Shown here: positions 12,622 through 24,243 of the stretch, one piece after another
Position numbering within the stretch: the first letter of the stretch is position 1
Layout of the letters: each line of letters begins with the position of its first letter
Assembly (NCBI GenBank): GCA_030248195.1
Contig: JASAND010017873.1
Location: 1 to 64,000 of the forward strand
From: Trissonchulus latispiculum
Taxonomy: Eukaryota > Nematoda > Enoplea > Enoplida > Ironidae
Direction: 5' to 3'
DNA length: 64,000 nt
Translations under genes and position numbers: made by a program
The notes under the pieces: model-generated
The model's input: only the letters and a program-made list of their open reading frames with translations
What the model was told of the DNA's origin: nothing
The model's database searches: none

Positions 12622-13489
12622 GTCAACTGTTGGTGTGACCGTTGAACGAATGACAGCCGTGATAAAGCCGCTCCATGCTCGAATGTTTTGGACGAAAACA
12701 AAGATCTCTTGTATTATCATAGGAATATACACAATTTCACTGATACTCAGCTTTCATACCTTCCTATTCCGTGGAATTGGTCGCATTCCTTTGTGTCAAA
12801 ATGCCACCGCTTCGGACCAGTCAACTTATTATTGGAAGGTTCCCCTTATGAATACAGTAATGTCACGTTACTATCTAATCTCTGTTCACATAAATCTGAT
12901 CTTTGTTCTACTTCTCCCACTGGGAATTATTGCGTTCATGAACTCAATCATAATCCTGTATTTGAGGCGAAGTTCCCGATCTCTGGAGCACAACCAGTCG
13001 GATCGAAATTCCAACCGACACTCACTTCATGGGAAAAGTAATGAAAGAAAAATCACATTCATGGTGTCGGTGATTATCATCGCTTTTATCATCCTAAACA
13101 TCCCGTCGGGGATTCTATTCCTGCTGGAACTACTCATTAAACCTAAGAAGTGGTTCTATGAACTACTGAAACTGTCTAATATGCTGGTAACCTTTGGAAA
13201 AACGATTAACTTTATCCTCTACTGCATTTCAAGCATCCACTTTCGTCGACGTCTGCTATGTCTGCTTTGTTCGTGGTTGAAGCATTTTGGGATCACCAAG
13301 ACAGTACCTCACAAAGAGTCAACATCCTCAACCAAGAACGATGCTAGAAAAACATCACGCTGGAGTATGACATCTCAGCCTAGTCCGATTAACTATAAGG
13401 TTTCGGTGAAACCTTGCCCAAATGGGGACGAAATTCCTCTGAACTGTGTAACGGCGAAAAAGAATCAATCTTTTCATCTTTATAACTAA
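12622..13489 (+). CDS. GPCR exon 2: TM3 to C-terminus
   Basis: Completes the receptor (total 429 residues). It opens in TM3 with STVGVTVERM, where ERM stands in place of the classical DRY motif. TM4 (SCIIIGIYTISLILSFHTF) lacks the usual tryptophan; TM5 has its proline (LLLPLGI); TM6 keeps the proline of CWxP as FIILNIPS; TM7 has NFILY in place of NPxxY. A basic RRR follows TM7 and the serine/threonine-rich C-tail suits kinase and arrestin regulation. These substitutions are common in invertebrate neuropeptide receptors. Reading is intact to the stop at 13487-13489, with no sign of pseudogenisation. Function inferred: G-protein coupling at the cell surface; the ligand cannot be read. Confidence 0.88.
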
Positions 13490-13538
13490 AGAAATGAGAA
13501 CTTATTGTTCCTAACTTATACATAATTATATATTGTCT

Positions 13539-13544
13539 ATTAAA
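13539..13544 (+). terminator. Candidate poly(A) signal ATTAAA for the GPCR
   Basis: ATTAAA lies 50 bp after the stop codon, with A/T-rich sequence following. It is a common variant of AATAAA. It would give a very short 3' untranslated region. Confidence 0.4.
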
Positions 13545-13959
13545 GACATTCGATAAATATATACAATTAAACGTAGCCGTCGATTACACATCGTCACTGA
13601 AAGAATCCATATTTGAATCAGGAGACAAATTCCTCACTTTTTCAACAAATCACGTACAATAAATTGATCACAAAATACACACAGGCTGCCCAAGCTCAAT
13701 CTCCTATCCTGATAATAGTTCAACCAGCGAACAGTCAGTCATTACATATCAAGGTTAGGCCACTTCTTTCCTGTCGACTGGCTTCCTTGTCACTCCGCGA
13801 CTTAAAATTTATCTCTTCATTACACCTTTCATGAACACTGAGAATGACTGCTTACGGCCAACAACATCTGCAAACGAAACGATCCTTCTTTTGGGAGAGG
13901 GTTGTCACTTCTTTCTCTTCATCTTCTTCATCTTCCTGGACCGTCGTGAGCAGACTCAA

Positions 13960-14969
13960 TACGGTTGGACTAACTAGAGTCGGCCTGCATCCCGGAGATA
14001 GGCAAGAACAAGGGGGACCTCTCGAAAGGATGCCAAGCCTGGGCCGGGACCCGAAGTGCAGTAGTCTGGCGCCTCAATGAGCACGGCAGTGTAGTAATAG
14101 GTGGGTCGGGTCTTCTTCCGAAGCTGAACAGTCAAGGTAGGCGGGGAGCGGCGAGAGACCCACCCTGTTGCTCTGTTTGGCCAGCAGGAGGGAGTGGCCA
14201 TTCATTACATCTCAACTGCCAGAGAGTCACTCGCTCCTTCCTGGTGAGACCTTGCTCCAGTTCCAGCGAAGCAGGTTTGTTCCCGTCAAAAGCTCCATTT
14301 GTATCGTCGGCCTTCCAAACCGCATACATTCTTCACGGATATATTTTTGATGGCGGTTTTGGGGGTGGTGTAGTTCGTTTGCTCCTGTTCGTTAGTTCAT
14401 CTCCTCGTTTGCTTGCTCCATTTCAGTTCCCAATTTAGCAGCAGTGTTAGCTGCTTCGTTGCCAGCAACATCGATATGACTGGGAGTCAACTGAACGGTG
14501 ACATGGACCCCAATCTTCTCCACGTCAGTCTAATCTTCTCCAATCTTCCATATACTGATGGCCGCTGGGGTGCTCGCGGTTTGGCAGCCAGCTTTGAGAC
14601 TGGGATAAGGAGTCAGTACATATCCTGGCCTCCCTGAAAAGGCCTCCGTCCTCGGTTGCTACAGCAGCAGCACCTACCATATCAGCAGCCAAGCGATCTT
14701 TCGCCCAGCTGAGGCTTCCCTGAAAGCAATTTGCTTCGCTGGAGCGGAGGGGACCAGCAGGAGGAGTAATTTGATTCATTAGCGTACCTCTACGTCCGTC
14801 ATATATACACTACTGCACCTGAGCCTCCGGCCTGATTGGCATCTTTCACAACACCAGCTGTCCAAATCATCAGATCGGCAGGTGGAAGCTTCACCAAGGC
14901 TGCTAGAGTGATTCGGTCAGCTGATGCGGCAGTGGATCTTTCTTGCTTGAGCTGTTGAGACCAATGTCA

Positions 14970-14972
<3 letters not shown>
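13960..14972 (-). pseudogene. Decayed non-LTR retrotransposon ORF2 3' end (RNase H and C-terminal region)
   Basis: Read on the minus strand, pieces in several frames match an RNase HI domain in the right order: IWTAGVV..GGSGAVVY (about 14870-14800), SSEANCF (about 14740), ICTDSLSQ (about 14610), then VTVQLTPSHIDVAGNEAAN (about 14510-14440), followed by LTRKERVTLWQLRC (about 14250-14200). Family catalytic positions are D, E, D and D. Here the first D is A and the last is N, and frameshifts separate the blocks, so it is dead. The minus-strand tail ends in GAAGAAGATGAAGAG. The arrangement fits I/ingi/jockey-type elements that carry RNase H. Confidence 0.65.

Positions 14973-15042
<70 letters not shown>
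14972..15042. repeat. (TA)n microsatellite
   Basis: About 70 bp of uninterrupted TA dinucleotide directly abutting the RNase H fragment at the motif gaccaatgtcagtatata. Confidence 0.95.
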
Positions 15043-15045
<3 letters not shown>

Positions 15046-15085
15046 TGTTTATTACCACTTTCAAAAATATTAACCAAAGCTAGTC

Positions 15086-15695
15086 GGCCCATGTCAAGAT
15101 AAGTCCTTTTTGATGCGTTCTGTTCAACTAATTGTTTTTCTTGGAACTTTTATTTTCATGGGGTTTTTGGGGGTTCTAAATTATAGGGTTCTTAATTTTT
15201 TGTAGAGAGTTGATCTATAACTATGAGTAGTTTCATTTTTGAGAGGGGTTCTCGGGGTTCTTGGGTGTTCTTAACCTTTTGATGAGATTTGATCCTTCAC
15301 TATTGAGTTTTAAGTGTTTGCTGGAGGTTCCTGTGTGCGTTGCCTGAACTTATCTATTGCAGTCTTGTCCATCTTGTAGTCAGCAGCATCCAATTTATAC
15401 CCATATTGTGGATATTGGAAGGTTATTTCCACAAATTTTTGAGTCTAAAGTTCTGAGAGAAGCCAGGAGGATCTCCCAACACACCCCGGTTATATGCCGC
15501 AAATTTGATTACTGAGATACAAATATACATATCATCAACAAATCATGAAGTAAAGTGTTAGATAGAAAGGGTCCACAACGTAGTCATATAACCATAGTCA
15601 CTGAGTGCTGGACACCAACGCTTTAAAAAATTGAAAAAAACCTCCTTCTTCTAATGGGGGTTCTAGGGGTTATAACATTTATCTTGACATGGGCC
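15086..15695. mobile_element. 610-bp inverted-repeat element with near-perfect 8-bp duplication
   Basis: Ends are ggcccatgtcaagataa and its complement. Flanks agctagtc (15078-15085) and agctggtc (15696-15703) match at 7 of 8 bases. The interior is AT-rich with repeated gggttct motifs and no transposase. The 8-bp duplication suggests hAT-type mobilisation, though the ends are not a typical hAT sequence. Confidence 0.55.
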
Positions 15696-15852
15696 AGCTG
15701 GTCGGTCGCAAGCAGCCTTCAATACTATTTTCAATCATAAGTAGATACATAATGTATAATACCGACTGCGATTTTGGAGGTGGCGAATACGCGAAGTGTG
15801 GACATTTCTCTGTGAAAACGAACTTTTTTCTGAATGAATATTTTTTAACTAA

Positions 15853-16229
15853 TCTTTCTTTCTTGGGCTGTTGAGACCAATGCCAGTATATATATGCCAA
15901 CCCAGCTGTCTATCCTTAACTGGTCGGTAAATGGGTACCACTGCGGTGGGAAGGTAACAGGAGTCTGTGTTCTGGCGTAATGCCTGATGAAGGGCTGGCC
16001 CCCCTTCCACAGATGTAGTCAACATTAGAATTGTCACTCCTGGCTTCGGGCTGTGAATCCGGAGATAAGCACCGGCACCCTATAACCTTCTGTAGGTTGG
16101 AGTTCTCTCCAGGGGTCACTTTACCTTTTTTTATATATATATATATATATATATGCTAGAGTGATTGCGTCAGCTGATACGGCAGTGGATCTTTCTTTCT
16201 TGAGCTGTTGAGACCAATGTCAGTATATA

Positions 16230-16280
<51 letters not shown>

Positions 16281-16360
16281 GCTAGAGTGATTGCGTCAGC
16301 TGATACGGCAGTGGATCTTTCTTTCTTGAGCTGTTGAGACCAATGTCAGTATATATATAT
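15853..16360. repeat. Tandem copies of an RNase H fragment plus TA microsatellites
   Basis: The block gtcagctgatacggcagtgg..gagctgttgagaccaatgtcag, first seen at 14920-14972, recurs at 16165-16226 and 16290-16352, and a shorter part at 15865-15895. Each copy runs into a TA repeat. Between them (15904-16130) lies a 230-bp piece of another dispersed repeat. The pattern looks like duplication through unequal exchange at the TA runs. Confidence 0.7.
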
Positions 16361-16489
16361 GTATTGTGACATTGCCAGGTGAACTCCATAGTGGGATGGA
16401 AGTGCTGGACCCGGTTCCGATTTTTGAAACCGGTTTCGGTTCTTGGCTACCGGTTCCGGTTCACCGGTTCCGGCTCCAACTGGTAGTTT

Positions 16490-17862
16490 TCTAAAATGGC
16501 TGTTGTACATTTTACGGGGACAGAAACCCTGCAGTGCGTTAATTGCCGTTTTCCACTTGAAGTCAAAACTCAACGATAATAGAGTTGAGAAGACTAGTTC
16601 AAAGGCAATGACCTCAAAGACTGTCCCCGTAAAATAAATAGAAAGTAAAATCTGCCCCAGCATTCTAAATGGATTTAAATAAGAGTTGAGTTTTTGAAAA
16701 ATTTTAACACTTTGAATTTGAATTTAAGAATTTGAACCAGTTTTGATAACAATTCATATAATTAAAATGAGTTACAGGGTTTCATATTTTAAGAAAGTTT
16801 GAATTTAACAGATTAGTCAAAACTATATTAAAGGGTCTTTTATTTAATACGTAAATTATACTGTCTTAATAATATAATGAGAAACAGTTATTATTGAGTT
16901 TATTAGAAATTTAACAATGTATATAATCATATGATTTAATACATTTAGGTTAACTTAAGGTTTCGGATCTTTTGCGCTTTCCCCCCCAGCCCTAACTTTT
17001 GATTTTTTTTGACCAATAACTTTGAAATTTGGTGTGGGTGCATACTCCAGGCTGGTGAATTCAAAAATTCAAAAATTTTAAAATTTTAAAAAATTTTAAA
17101 AAATTTTAAATTTTTGTTTGGTAAGGGGGGACCAAGGGGAACCAAAAAAGTTTTTGAAAAAATTTTGCTGAAAACATGCATACATGGGTTTTCTGGGGCG
17201 CTGAGCACGAATCTGAAATCCGTTTTTCGATTCAGCTTTTCGTTAGCTCAGTATAAGCTAAAGTTGTAAGCTTAACATGTAAGCTTATACTGAGCTAACG
17301 AAAAGCTGAATCGAAAAACGGATTTCAGATTCGTGCTCAGCGCCCCAGAAAACCCCTGTATGCATGTTTTCAGCAAAATTTTTTTCAAAAAATTTTTTGG
17401 TTCTTCTTGGTCCTCCCTTACCAAACAAAAATTTAAAATTTTTTAAATTTTTTTTAAAATTTTAAAATTTTTGAATTTTTGAATTCACCAGCCTCGAGTA
17501 TGCACCCACACCAAATTTCAAAGTTATTGGTCAAAAAAATCAAAAGTTAGGGCTGGGGGGGGGGAGAAAAGCGCAAAAGATCCAAGGTTTCTAATGCCTA
17601 TGCTTTAAAGTTTTTTGTAAGTTCCATATACGTGTTTTTTCTCAATTCAGTTATTAAAATGCCATTATCATAAAATTCGTTTAGTATGCGGCGACAGATT
17701 TTACGTTTCTATTCATTTTACGGGGACAGTCTTTGAGGTCATTGCCTTTGAACTAGTCTTCTCAACTCTCTATTATCTTTGAGTTTTGACTTCAAGTAGT
17801 AAAAGGTAATTAACGCACTGCAGGGGTTTCTGTCCCCGTAAAATGTACAACGAACCTCTAAA
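16490..17862. mobile_element. Foldback: inverted arms each holding a 127-130 bp MITE with attttacggggacag ends
   Basis: The left arm (16490-16690) and right arm (about 17660-17862) are inverted copies. Each contains a short element bounded by attttacggggacag and its complement: 16509-16635 and 17715-17844. Because flanking sequence beyond the short element is also mirrored, the whole arm, and not only the MITE, was duplicated in inverted orientation. The loop contains a separate later insertion at 16965-17583. Confidence 0.65.
16965..17583. mobile_element. 619-bp near-perfect palindrome with 8-bp target duplication
   Basis: Arms begin ggatcttttgcgcttt and meet around 17275 (taagcttaacatgtaagctta). 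The flanks are aaggtttc at 16957-16964 and at 17584-17591, a perfect 8-bp direct repeat, proving insertion as a unit. It has no coding sequence. In single strands the whole element would fold into one long hairpin. Confidence 0.85.
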
Positions 17863-17904
17863 ATCGCTAAAATCACTCAATTTTTATTTTTTGAAAATTG
17901 ACTG

Positions 17905-18020
17905 CACAATAGTGCTGGGACCGATTCCAATTTTGGAAACCGGTTCCGATTGGTATTTTTGAAAAAAGCTAAAATCACAAAATTTTTGTTTTTTTCCGAA
18001 ATTGCTATAAAAACCGTATA

Positions 18021-18092
<72 letters not shown>

Positions 18093-18186
18093 CGCGTAAC
18101 TATAAAGGTGTTTTTAAAACCGTTTTTGTTAGTTGTTACAAATTACAAGTATATATTTACTGTGAAAACGATGCTGTCTTCTAGAG
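17905..18186. repeat. hAT-like terminal fragment and (TA)n
   Basis: 17911 reads gtgctgggaccgattcc, a typical start of hAT elements, followed by ggaaaccggttccgattgg. An internal piece (17947-17990, gattggtatttttgaaaaaag) recurs at 22675. A TA run covers about 18018-18089. A possible opposite end (ggaaccgatcccagca) lies at 25721-25736, but no target duplication links the two. Confidence 0.4.
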
Positions 18187-18349
18187 GGTGCTTCCTAAAC
18201 TGCGGCCCGGCCCGGCCCGGCCCGGCCCAAATTGCCTAAAATGCGGCCTCATGTTAAATTTTCAAAATACACTAGAATTGGATTTTTGGGCCGCAAATAG
18301 CCTAAAGTGCGGCCCTAGGCCGCAAACTTCCTAAACTGCGGCCCATCAT

Positions 18350-18990
18350 CCTTGGCCGCAAATTGCCTAAAATGCGGCCCAATCATCCTTGGCCGCAAAC
18401 TGCCTAAAATGCGGCCCGAACTGTTTTTGGGCCGCAAACTGCCTAAAATGCGGCCCGAACTGTTTTTGGGCCGCAAACTGCCTAAAATGCGGCCCGAACA
18501 GTCTTTGGGCCGCAAACTGCCTAAAATGCGGCCCGAACAGTCTTTGGGCCGCAAAATGACTAAAATGCGGCCCGAACAGACTTTGGGCCGCAAACTGCCT
18601 AAAATGCGGGCCGAACTGTCTTTGGGCCGCAAACTGCCTAAAATGCGGCCCGAACTGTTTTTGGGCCGCAAAATGACTAAAATGCGGCCCGAACAGCCTT
18701 TGGGCCGCAAACTGCCTAAAATGCGGCCCGAACAGCCTTTGGGCCGCTAACTGCCTAAAATGCGGCCCGAACTGTTTTTGGGCCGCAAACTGCCTAAAAT
18801 GCGGCCCGAACAGTCTTTGGGCCGCAAACTGCCTAAAATGCGGCCCGAACAGTCTTTGGGCCGCAAAATGACTAAAATGCGGCCCGAACAGCCTTTGGGC
18901 CGCAAACTGCCTAAAATGCGGTCCGAACTGTCTGGGCCGCAAACTGCCTAAAATGCGGCCCGAACTGTCGAACAATTTTAGGCAATTTGG
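18350..18990. repeat. 39-bp minisatellite within the left terminal repeat
   Basis: About fourteen tandem units, each gggccgcaaactgcctaaa followed by atgcggcccgaa and a 6-10 base variable part (ctgtttttg, cagtctttg, cagcctttg). Because 39 is divisible by three, all six frames stay open, which explains the long false open frames on both strands here and at 21496-21902. Confidence 0.95.
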
Positions 18991-19384
18991 GCCGGGCCGG
19001 GCCGGGCCGCAGTTTAGGAAGCACCTAGGAACACCAGTTGGTTTTTAGCAGAAACGCGAAGGGAGTACATAGTTGAAGCGAGATAGCGATCAGTTTTAGT
19101 AGTTCTAGCTGCACGAAATTGCAAATACTAAACCCGGAAACTGCTTCATCAGGTTTTGTTACAGATTCATGACCTTTGAACCTTTTGGGCCCACTTTCCT
19201 TGTCTTCGAAATGGTTTGGCACTTTCGCTGGTAATAAAGACGATGGACCTTGGAACACCAAAGAAGCCAAGCTGTTCAGTTACGTCTAGAAAGTTCCAGC
19301 TGGTTAACCACGAAGAAAACAGGACTCCACTGACATTTTTCATGTGTTCCATTGTCTGTTCTTGTTCATGACTATATATTAGTG

Positions 19385-20712
19385 ATGTGGATCGGATGTG
19401 AACAGATATATTCATTAATCTGCCAAGTTTGGTGATTTTTTACCAAATAATGAGTGAGAAATTATCAAAAGAATGTGAAAATTATGAAAAATGGCCATTT
19501 TTAGCAAAATTTGCTGTTTTTGTGGCAAGTTTTTTGAGCTTACTGTAGTTGATAGAAACATGCGAGTACTTTCATAAGACGTGGTTTGATGCGTAGAGTG
19601 CAGCTATCTATTGGCTGTTTCTGTAACTTTTGCCAATCGTTCAGGACAAGCAAAAGAGTACCGTAGGTCCTGTTTTTCATGGTCCAAAAATGGCCGATTT
19701 TCCAAAATTCTGACTTTAAAAATTCGACAAAAATCCAATACTGAACAGAATTGCTTCGGAGGAGATAGCTGCACTCTACAATATGTCCTTAATGGTTCTG
19801 AAAAGGTTTCAGAGTTCTGACTTCTATACAGCGAAAAATTTTTCTGCCACAAACTTTTCAACCTAACTTTTTCATTTTCCTATGTTTAACACATGTCGAG
19901 GTCACCATTGAGGGCCTGTACAGAACGATACAAGCAATATTTCGCAAAACGCACTTGTCTTGTTTCGCGGACCCATTGGGAGTACAAAATATGTAAAAAT
20001 GAGCAAAATCGGAGATGGTCGAAAAATCGGCAAAAAAGTGACCCCCCCTGGGGGGGGACACTTTTTTGCCGATTTTTCGACCATCTCCGATTTTGCTCAT
20101 TTTTACATATTTTGTACTCCCAATGGGTCCGCGAAACAAGACAAGTGCGTTTTGCGAAATATTGCTTGTATCGTTCTGTACATGCCCTTAAAGGTGACCT
20201 CGACATGTGTTAAACATAGGAAAATGAAAAAGTTAGGTTAAAAAGTTTGTGGCAGAAAAATTTTTTGCTGTATAAGAGTCAGAACTTTGAAACCTTTTCA
20301 GAACCATTAAGGACATATTGTAGAGTGCAGCTATCTCCTCTGAAACGATTGTGTTCAGTATTGGATTTTTGGCGAATTTTTAAAGTCAGAATTTTGGAAA
20401 ATCGCCCATTTTTGGACCATGAAAAACAGCACCTACGGTACTCTTTTGCTTGTCCTGAACGATTGGCAAACGCTACAGAAACGGCCAATAGATAGCTGCA
20501 CTCTACGCTTAAAGCCGCGTCTTATTAAAGTACTCGCATGTTTCTATCATCTACAGTAAGCTCAAAAAACTTGCCACAAAAACAGCAAATTTTGCTAAAA
20601 ATGGCCATTTTTCATAATTTTCACATTCTTTTGATAATTTCTCAATCATTATGTGGTAAAAGATCACCAAACTTGGCAGATTAATTAATATGTCTATGTC
20701 TGTCACATAATG
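19385..20712. repeat. 1.3-kb near-perfect palindrome, head-to-head copies of a TTAA-type element
   Basis: Left arm 19385-20048 mirrors right arm 20051-20712, with the axis in gacccccc-tgggggg near 20050. The right arm is the first half of a longer element (20051-21261) that is homologous to 44486-45700. The two copies are joined at what is normally the outer end of the family, giving an inside-out foldback. Confidence 0.85.
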
Positions 20713-21261
20713 TGGCCAAAACAAATGCGTCAATATTGAACATGCTGCTGTGGCGGCACCTTTGATCTTTATAGGTGAAAAATGTCAATTTTAAAATTTT
20801 TCCAAATATAGACAAAATGGGTATCAATCGATAGCTAATGGAACGAGGAGCAACTTTTCTCATACAACCATGGGTCTAAAATGTTGTCTGTGTAAGATAG
20901 AACGAGTTAAAGTTATACTGGGCAATCCTGCAAGGTTAGGTCAGTGCAGCACTCAAGCATGCATTATGAACGCCTGGATAGCTGGCCTTGAGCCACGTCT
21001 GCACTTAAATATTACTTAGTAAAAGCTTTAATTTGGTGTATCGGTTAACCCTGCTTTCGGTCGCGTTTGGTCTCCACCTGACCTTGCAGGGCTCATCGCC
21101 GGAATTTTCAAGTTTTCCGGCTTTGAACCTGAATAACTCTGTCACAGTTTAATTTCGAACGCTAATATTCTAAGTTATTTTTCAGAACATATGGGGGCAT
21201 ATTATGTGTAAAAATGAGCGAAATCCGTGACTATCGATTTTTGACCAAAGTGACCCCCCCC
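20051..21261. mobile_element. TTAA-type element, copy 2
   Basis: Homologous over its whole length to the element at 44486-45700: it starts with a G run then cactttttt..gattttt, and ends gaccaaagtgaccccccc followed by TTAA at 21262-21265. It interrupts a Penelope-like RT remnant just beyond that TTAA. It is non-coding. Confidence 0.65.
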
Positions 21262-21265
21262 TTAA

Positions 21266-21437
21266 GTAGTTCAAGCGTTTTATAATCGTTTCGATTAGTC
21301 AGAAGTTTAATAAATTTGAATTCGTAATAAAACAATACAAGATTTGCCAAGAAAGGTCCACCACTAGTACCCATCGGGATACCTACTTTTTGTCGAAACA
21401 CTTTACCACCTACACAAAAATATGCTTTATCTACCAA
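21266..21437 (-). pseudogene. Penelope-like reverse transcriptase fragment
   Basis: The minus strand encodes AYFCVGGKVFRQKVGIPMG and continues TSGGPFLANLVLFYYEF, nearly the same as part of the fragment at 28533-29150. GIPMGT..GPFLANL is RT motif B as found in Penelope-like elements. It is cut at 21265 by the TTAA-type element and runs into the 39-bp repeats on the other side. It is too short to function. Confidence 0.7.
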
Positions 21438-22908
21438 CCATTATTTAGAGTGCTTTAAAAGCATTGTTTCAGCTGTTTTCAGGATGCAAAACTACCTACG
21501 CATTTTGCGGCCCAAAAGACAGTTCGGGCCGCATTTTAGGAATTTTGCGGTCCAAAGACTGTTCGGGCCGCATTTTAGGCATTTTGCGGCCCAAAAGACA
21601 GTTCGGGCCGCATTTTAGGCATTTTGCGGTCCAAAGACTGTTCGGGCCGCATTTTAGGCAATTTGCGGCCCAAAGACAGTTCGAGCCGAATTTTGGGCAT
21701 TTTGCGGCCCAAAAGCAGTTCGGGCCGCAGTTTAGGCAGTTTGCGGCCCAAAGACAATTCGGGCCGCATTTTAGGCAGTTTGCGGCCCAAAGACAGTTCG
21801 GGCCGCATTTTAGGCAGTTTGCGGCCAAGGATGATTGGGCCGCAGTTTAGGCAATTTGCGGCCAAGGATGACGGGCCGCAGTTTAGGAAGTTTGCGGCCT
21901 AGGGCCGCACTTTAGGCTGTTTGCGGCCCAAAAATCCAATTCTAGTGTATTTTGAAAATTTAACATGAGGCCGCATTTTAGGCAATTTGGGCCGGGCCGG
22001 GCCGGGCCGGGCCGCAGTTTAGGAAGCACCCTTCTAGAGCAAAATGTTGGATACATTTTAGGTACCAGAGCAGGAGCTTGCCAAGCTATAAGTAATTCTC
22101 AATCCAGACAAACATTTAGCTATGAACGACGGAACATAGAAATAGCAAACATACCTTACTATAGGTAACCACTAGGGTTGTGCTAAATACGAAAAAGGGG
22201 GGCCGGGGCCGGCCCCCGGCCCCCCACATTGGGAGGCCGGGCCGCTTTATTTGAGGGGCCGGCCCCCCCACCGGCCCCCCGGGCCGTGATCGACACCGGC
22301 CCCCGGGGCCAAGTTCACCACCGGCCCCCGCGGCCCCAATGCCAGAAAAATTTTCCTTATCAATATAATGATTTGAAAATAGTCATTTTTTGCATAGTTT
22401 TATCCTACGTCGCAAGTTTGCGTTATTTTCTTGGCTCTGGAATAATAATTGACTCCAATATGCTGTTTTCACACTCCATATCCAAGTTAAGCTATCCTGC
22501 CGGTGCAGTGGCACATGAACTAGATTAGAGTAGAAAGAAATTATAGAAGTCAAAATAAACAAACTGGAATGTACTCCATGCCGGAGTCGTTTTTCACTAT
22601 GCTAAGGTTTCACCTAAGCTAACTTTTCACAGAAAAGGATCGTTAGTTTTGCAATTTCGTTATTTTCAATTGCAATGGATTGGTATTTTTGAAAAAAGCT
22701 AAAATCACAAAATTGTTGTTGTAAAAACGATTGTTTTAGTATAAAATAATGAGGTCATTAAGCTAATTATTGCTGCGAAATAACACGGAATTAACAAGGA
22801 AATTTTAAAAATTTTATGCGAAACCTATCATTTTGAATAATATTATTCGAAAGCTGTTGACCTAGTGGATTTAGTGGTAAAGGAACTAAGCCGATCAATT
22901 GGAATAGC

Positions 22909-23294
22909 TACGTGAGTCAAGTTAGCTTACCATGTTTAACTACAAATTATAATTTTGGTGTCGCTGGATAGCCCTCAATTTGTAGTATATGTAGTAACTT
23001 TCAGTTTAATTTGTAGTTGTAGGGTTAAAGAGAAATCAGCGATTGAAATTTCATACCTTTAACATATAAAATGTGCGTATCTCTAGCACATGTGACGCAA
23101 TCACGTGACCAAATCTGAGTCACATGTGGAGCAGAGACATACGTACTACATGTTAAACACATGAAATTTCAATCGCTGATTTCTCGTTAACCCTATAACT
23201 ACAAATTAAAAGGAAAGTTACTACATATACAGCTACTGTCATATTTTAGTGGAAAGAAAGATTCTTTCTTTCTTTTCTTTCTTTCTTTTTCTTT

Positions 23295-23374
<80 letters not shown>

Positions 23375-23614
23375 TAAAGAAAGAAAGGAAGAAAAGAGGG
23401 GACAAGAATCAAAGTTTCGTGATATAAAGGTTAGTCCAAGCATTTGATTGACATTTGTTTTGGAAACCTTGGGCTTAATACACAGGGTCTGTCCGTGCGC
23501 GTGCGTAGTGTAGTAGAAGAAGCCACGTTTACATCAAAGCCAGTGTTAAGCGAAAGGTACAGATCAAATATCACAACATTGAGAGCCAGGCCAGGGCAAA
23601 TTCAAATTATTGGA

Positions 23615-23677
<63 letters not shown>

Positions 23678-23832
23678 TTTCTTTTCTTTTCTTTCTTTCT
23701 TTCTTTCTTTAAAATTTGTTTTTCTTTGCACTCAAATATGACAGTAGCTGTACTACAAATTGAGGGTTATCCAGCGACACCAAAATTACAATTTGTAGTT
23801 AAACCTGGTCAGCTGACTTGACGTACGTGGAA
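22909..23832. repeat. Nested foldback with two CTTT microsatellites
   Basis: The outer arms about 22909-22990 and 23752-23832 are inverted copies (aactacaaatt..tttggtgtcgctggat). An inner inverted pair lies at about 22991-23050 and 23165-23235. CTTT tracts occupy about 23261-23374 and 23617-23711. The poly-KERK open frames here come from the microsatellite. Confidence 0.8.
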
Positions 23833-24243
23833 TAGCTATAATAGCTGTTACGGGAAAATTACTTTTTCCGTTAAACCATCGGCCAGCTTAACTAATTGAA
23901 TTAAGTTGTACACCATTAAATTCGCCTCGTCAAGAGCTTTCGAATGATATACAACACGATGGGTTTTTCTTAAAATATGGCAACTTTCCATGTTAATTTC
24001 TAGTGTTAAGTAACAGCTATAATTAGCATGATTACGACATTATCTTGTATCAAAATAGTCGTCTTCGCATGTGCAATCCATTGCAGTTTAAAATTATGAG
24101 ATTGGGTAAATAGCGAGCTTTTTCTGTGAAAGAATCGCTTAAAAAGCTACAAAACTTCCTATAGCTTACACAAAAACCTTTAAGAGTGAAGGATAGAGTC
24201 AGGGAATATAGAAATTGATCCTAACATAGAGCATACATCCCAT

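Larger units (their letters stand above)
18187..22030. mobile_element. Element with 9-bp target duplication and 39-bp repeats in its terminal inverted repeats (Mutator-like candidate)
   Basis: Ends are ggtgcttcctaaactgcggc and its complement. The flanks cttctagag at 18178-18186 and 22031-22039 are identical, a perfect 9-bp duplication, as made by Mutator-like transposases. Both terminal regions (18190-19026 and about 21500-22030) consist of tandem units of about 39 bp (tgcctaaaatgcggcccga plus a variable tail). The interior holds a 1.3-kb palindrome, a TTAA-type element and a reverse transcriptase remnant. No transposase is seen. An extra inverted end at 18970-19026 suggests the left arm was itself once a complete foldback. 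Confidence 0.75.

Noticed and set aside
18315..18975. Long open frames on both strands (up to 202 aa), also at 21464-21902
   Set aside because: They translate a 39-bp minisatellite, which keeps all frames open because 39 is a multiple of three.
18350..18990. CRISPR-like array of regular repeats
   Set aside because: The spacers are only 6-10 bp and nearly identical, the array is mirrored within a transposon, and the genome is eukaryotic.
23199..23821. Lysine/glutamate- and phenylalanine/leucine-rich proteins
   Set aside because: Products of CTTT microsatellites.
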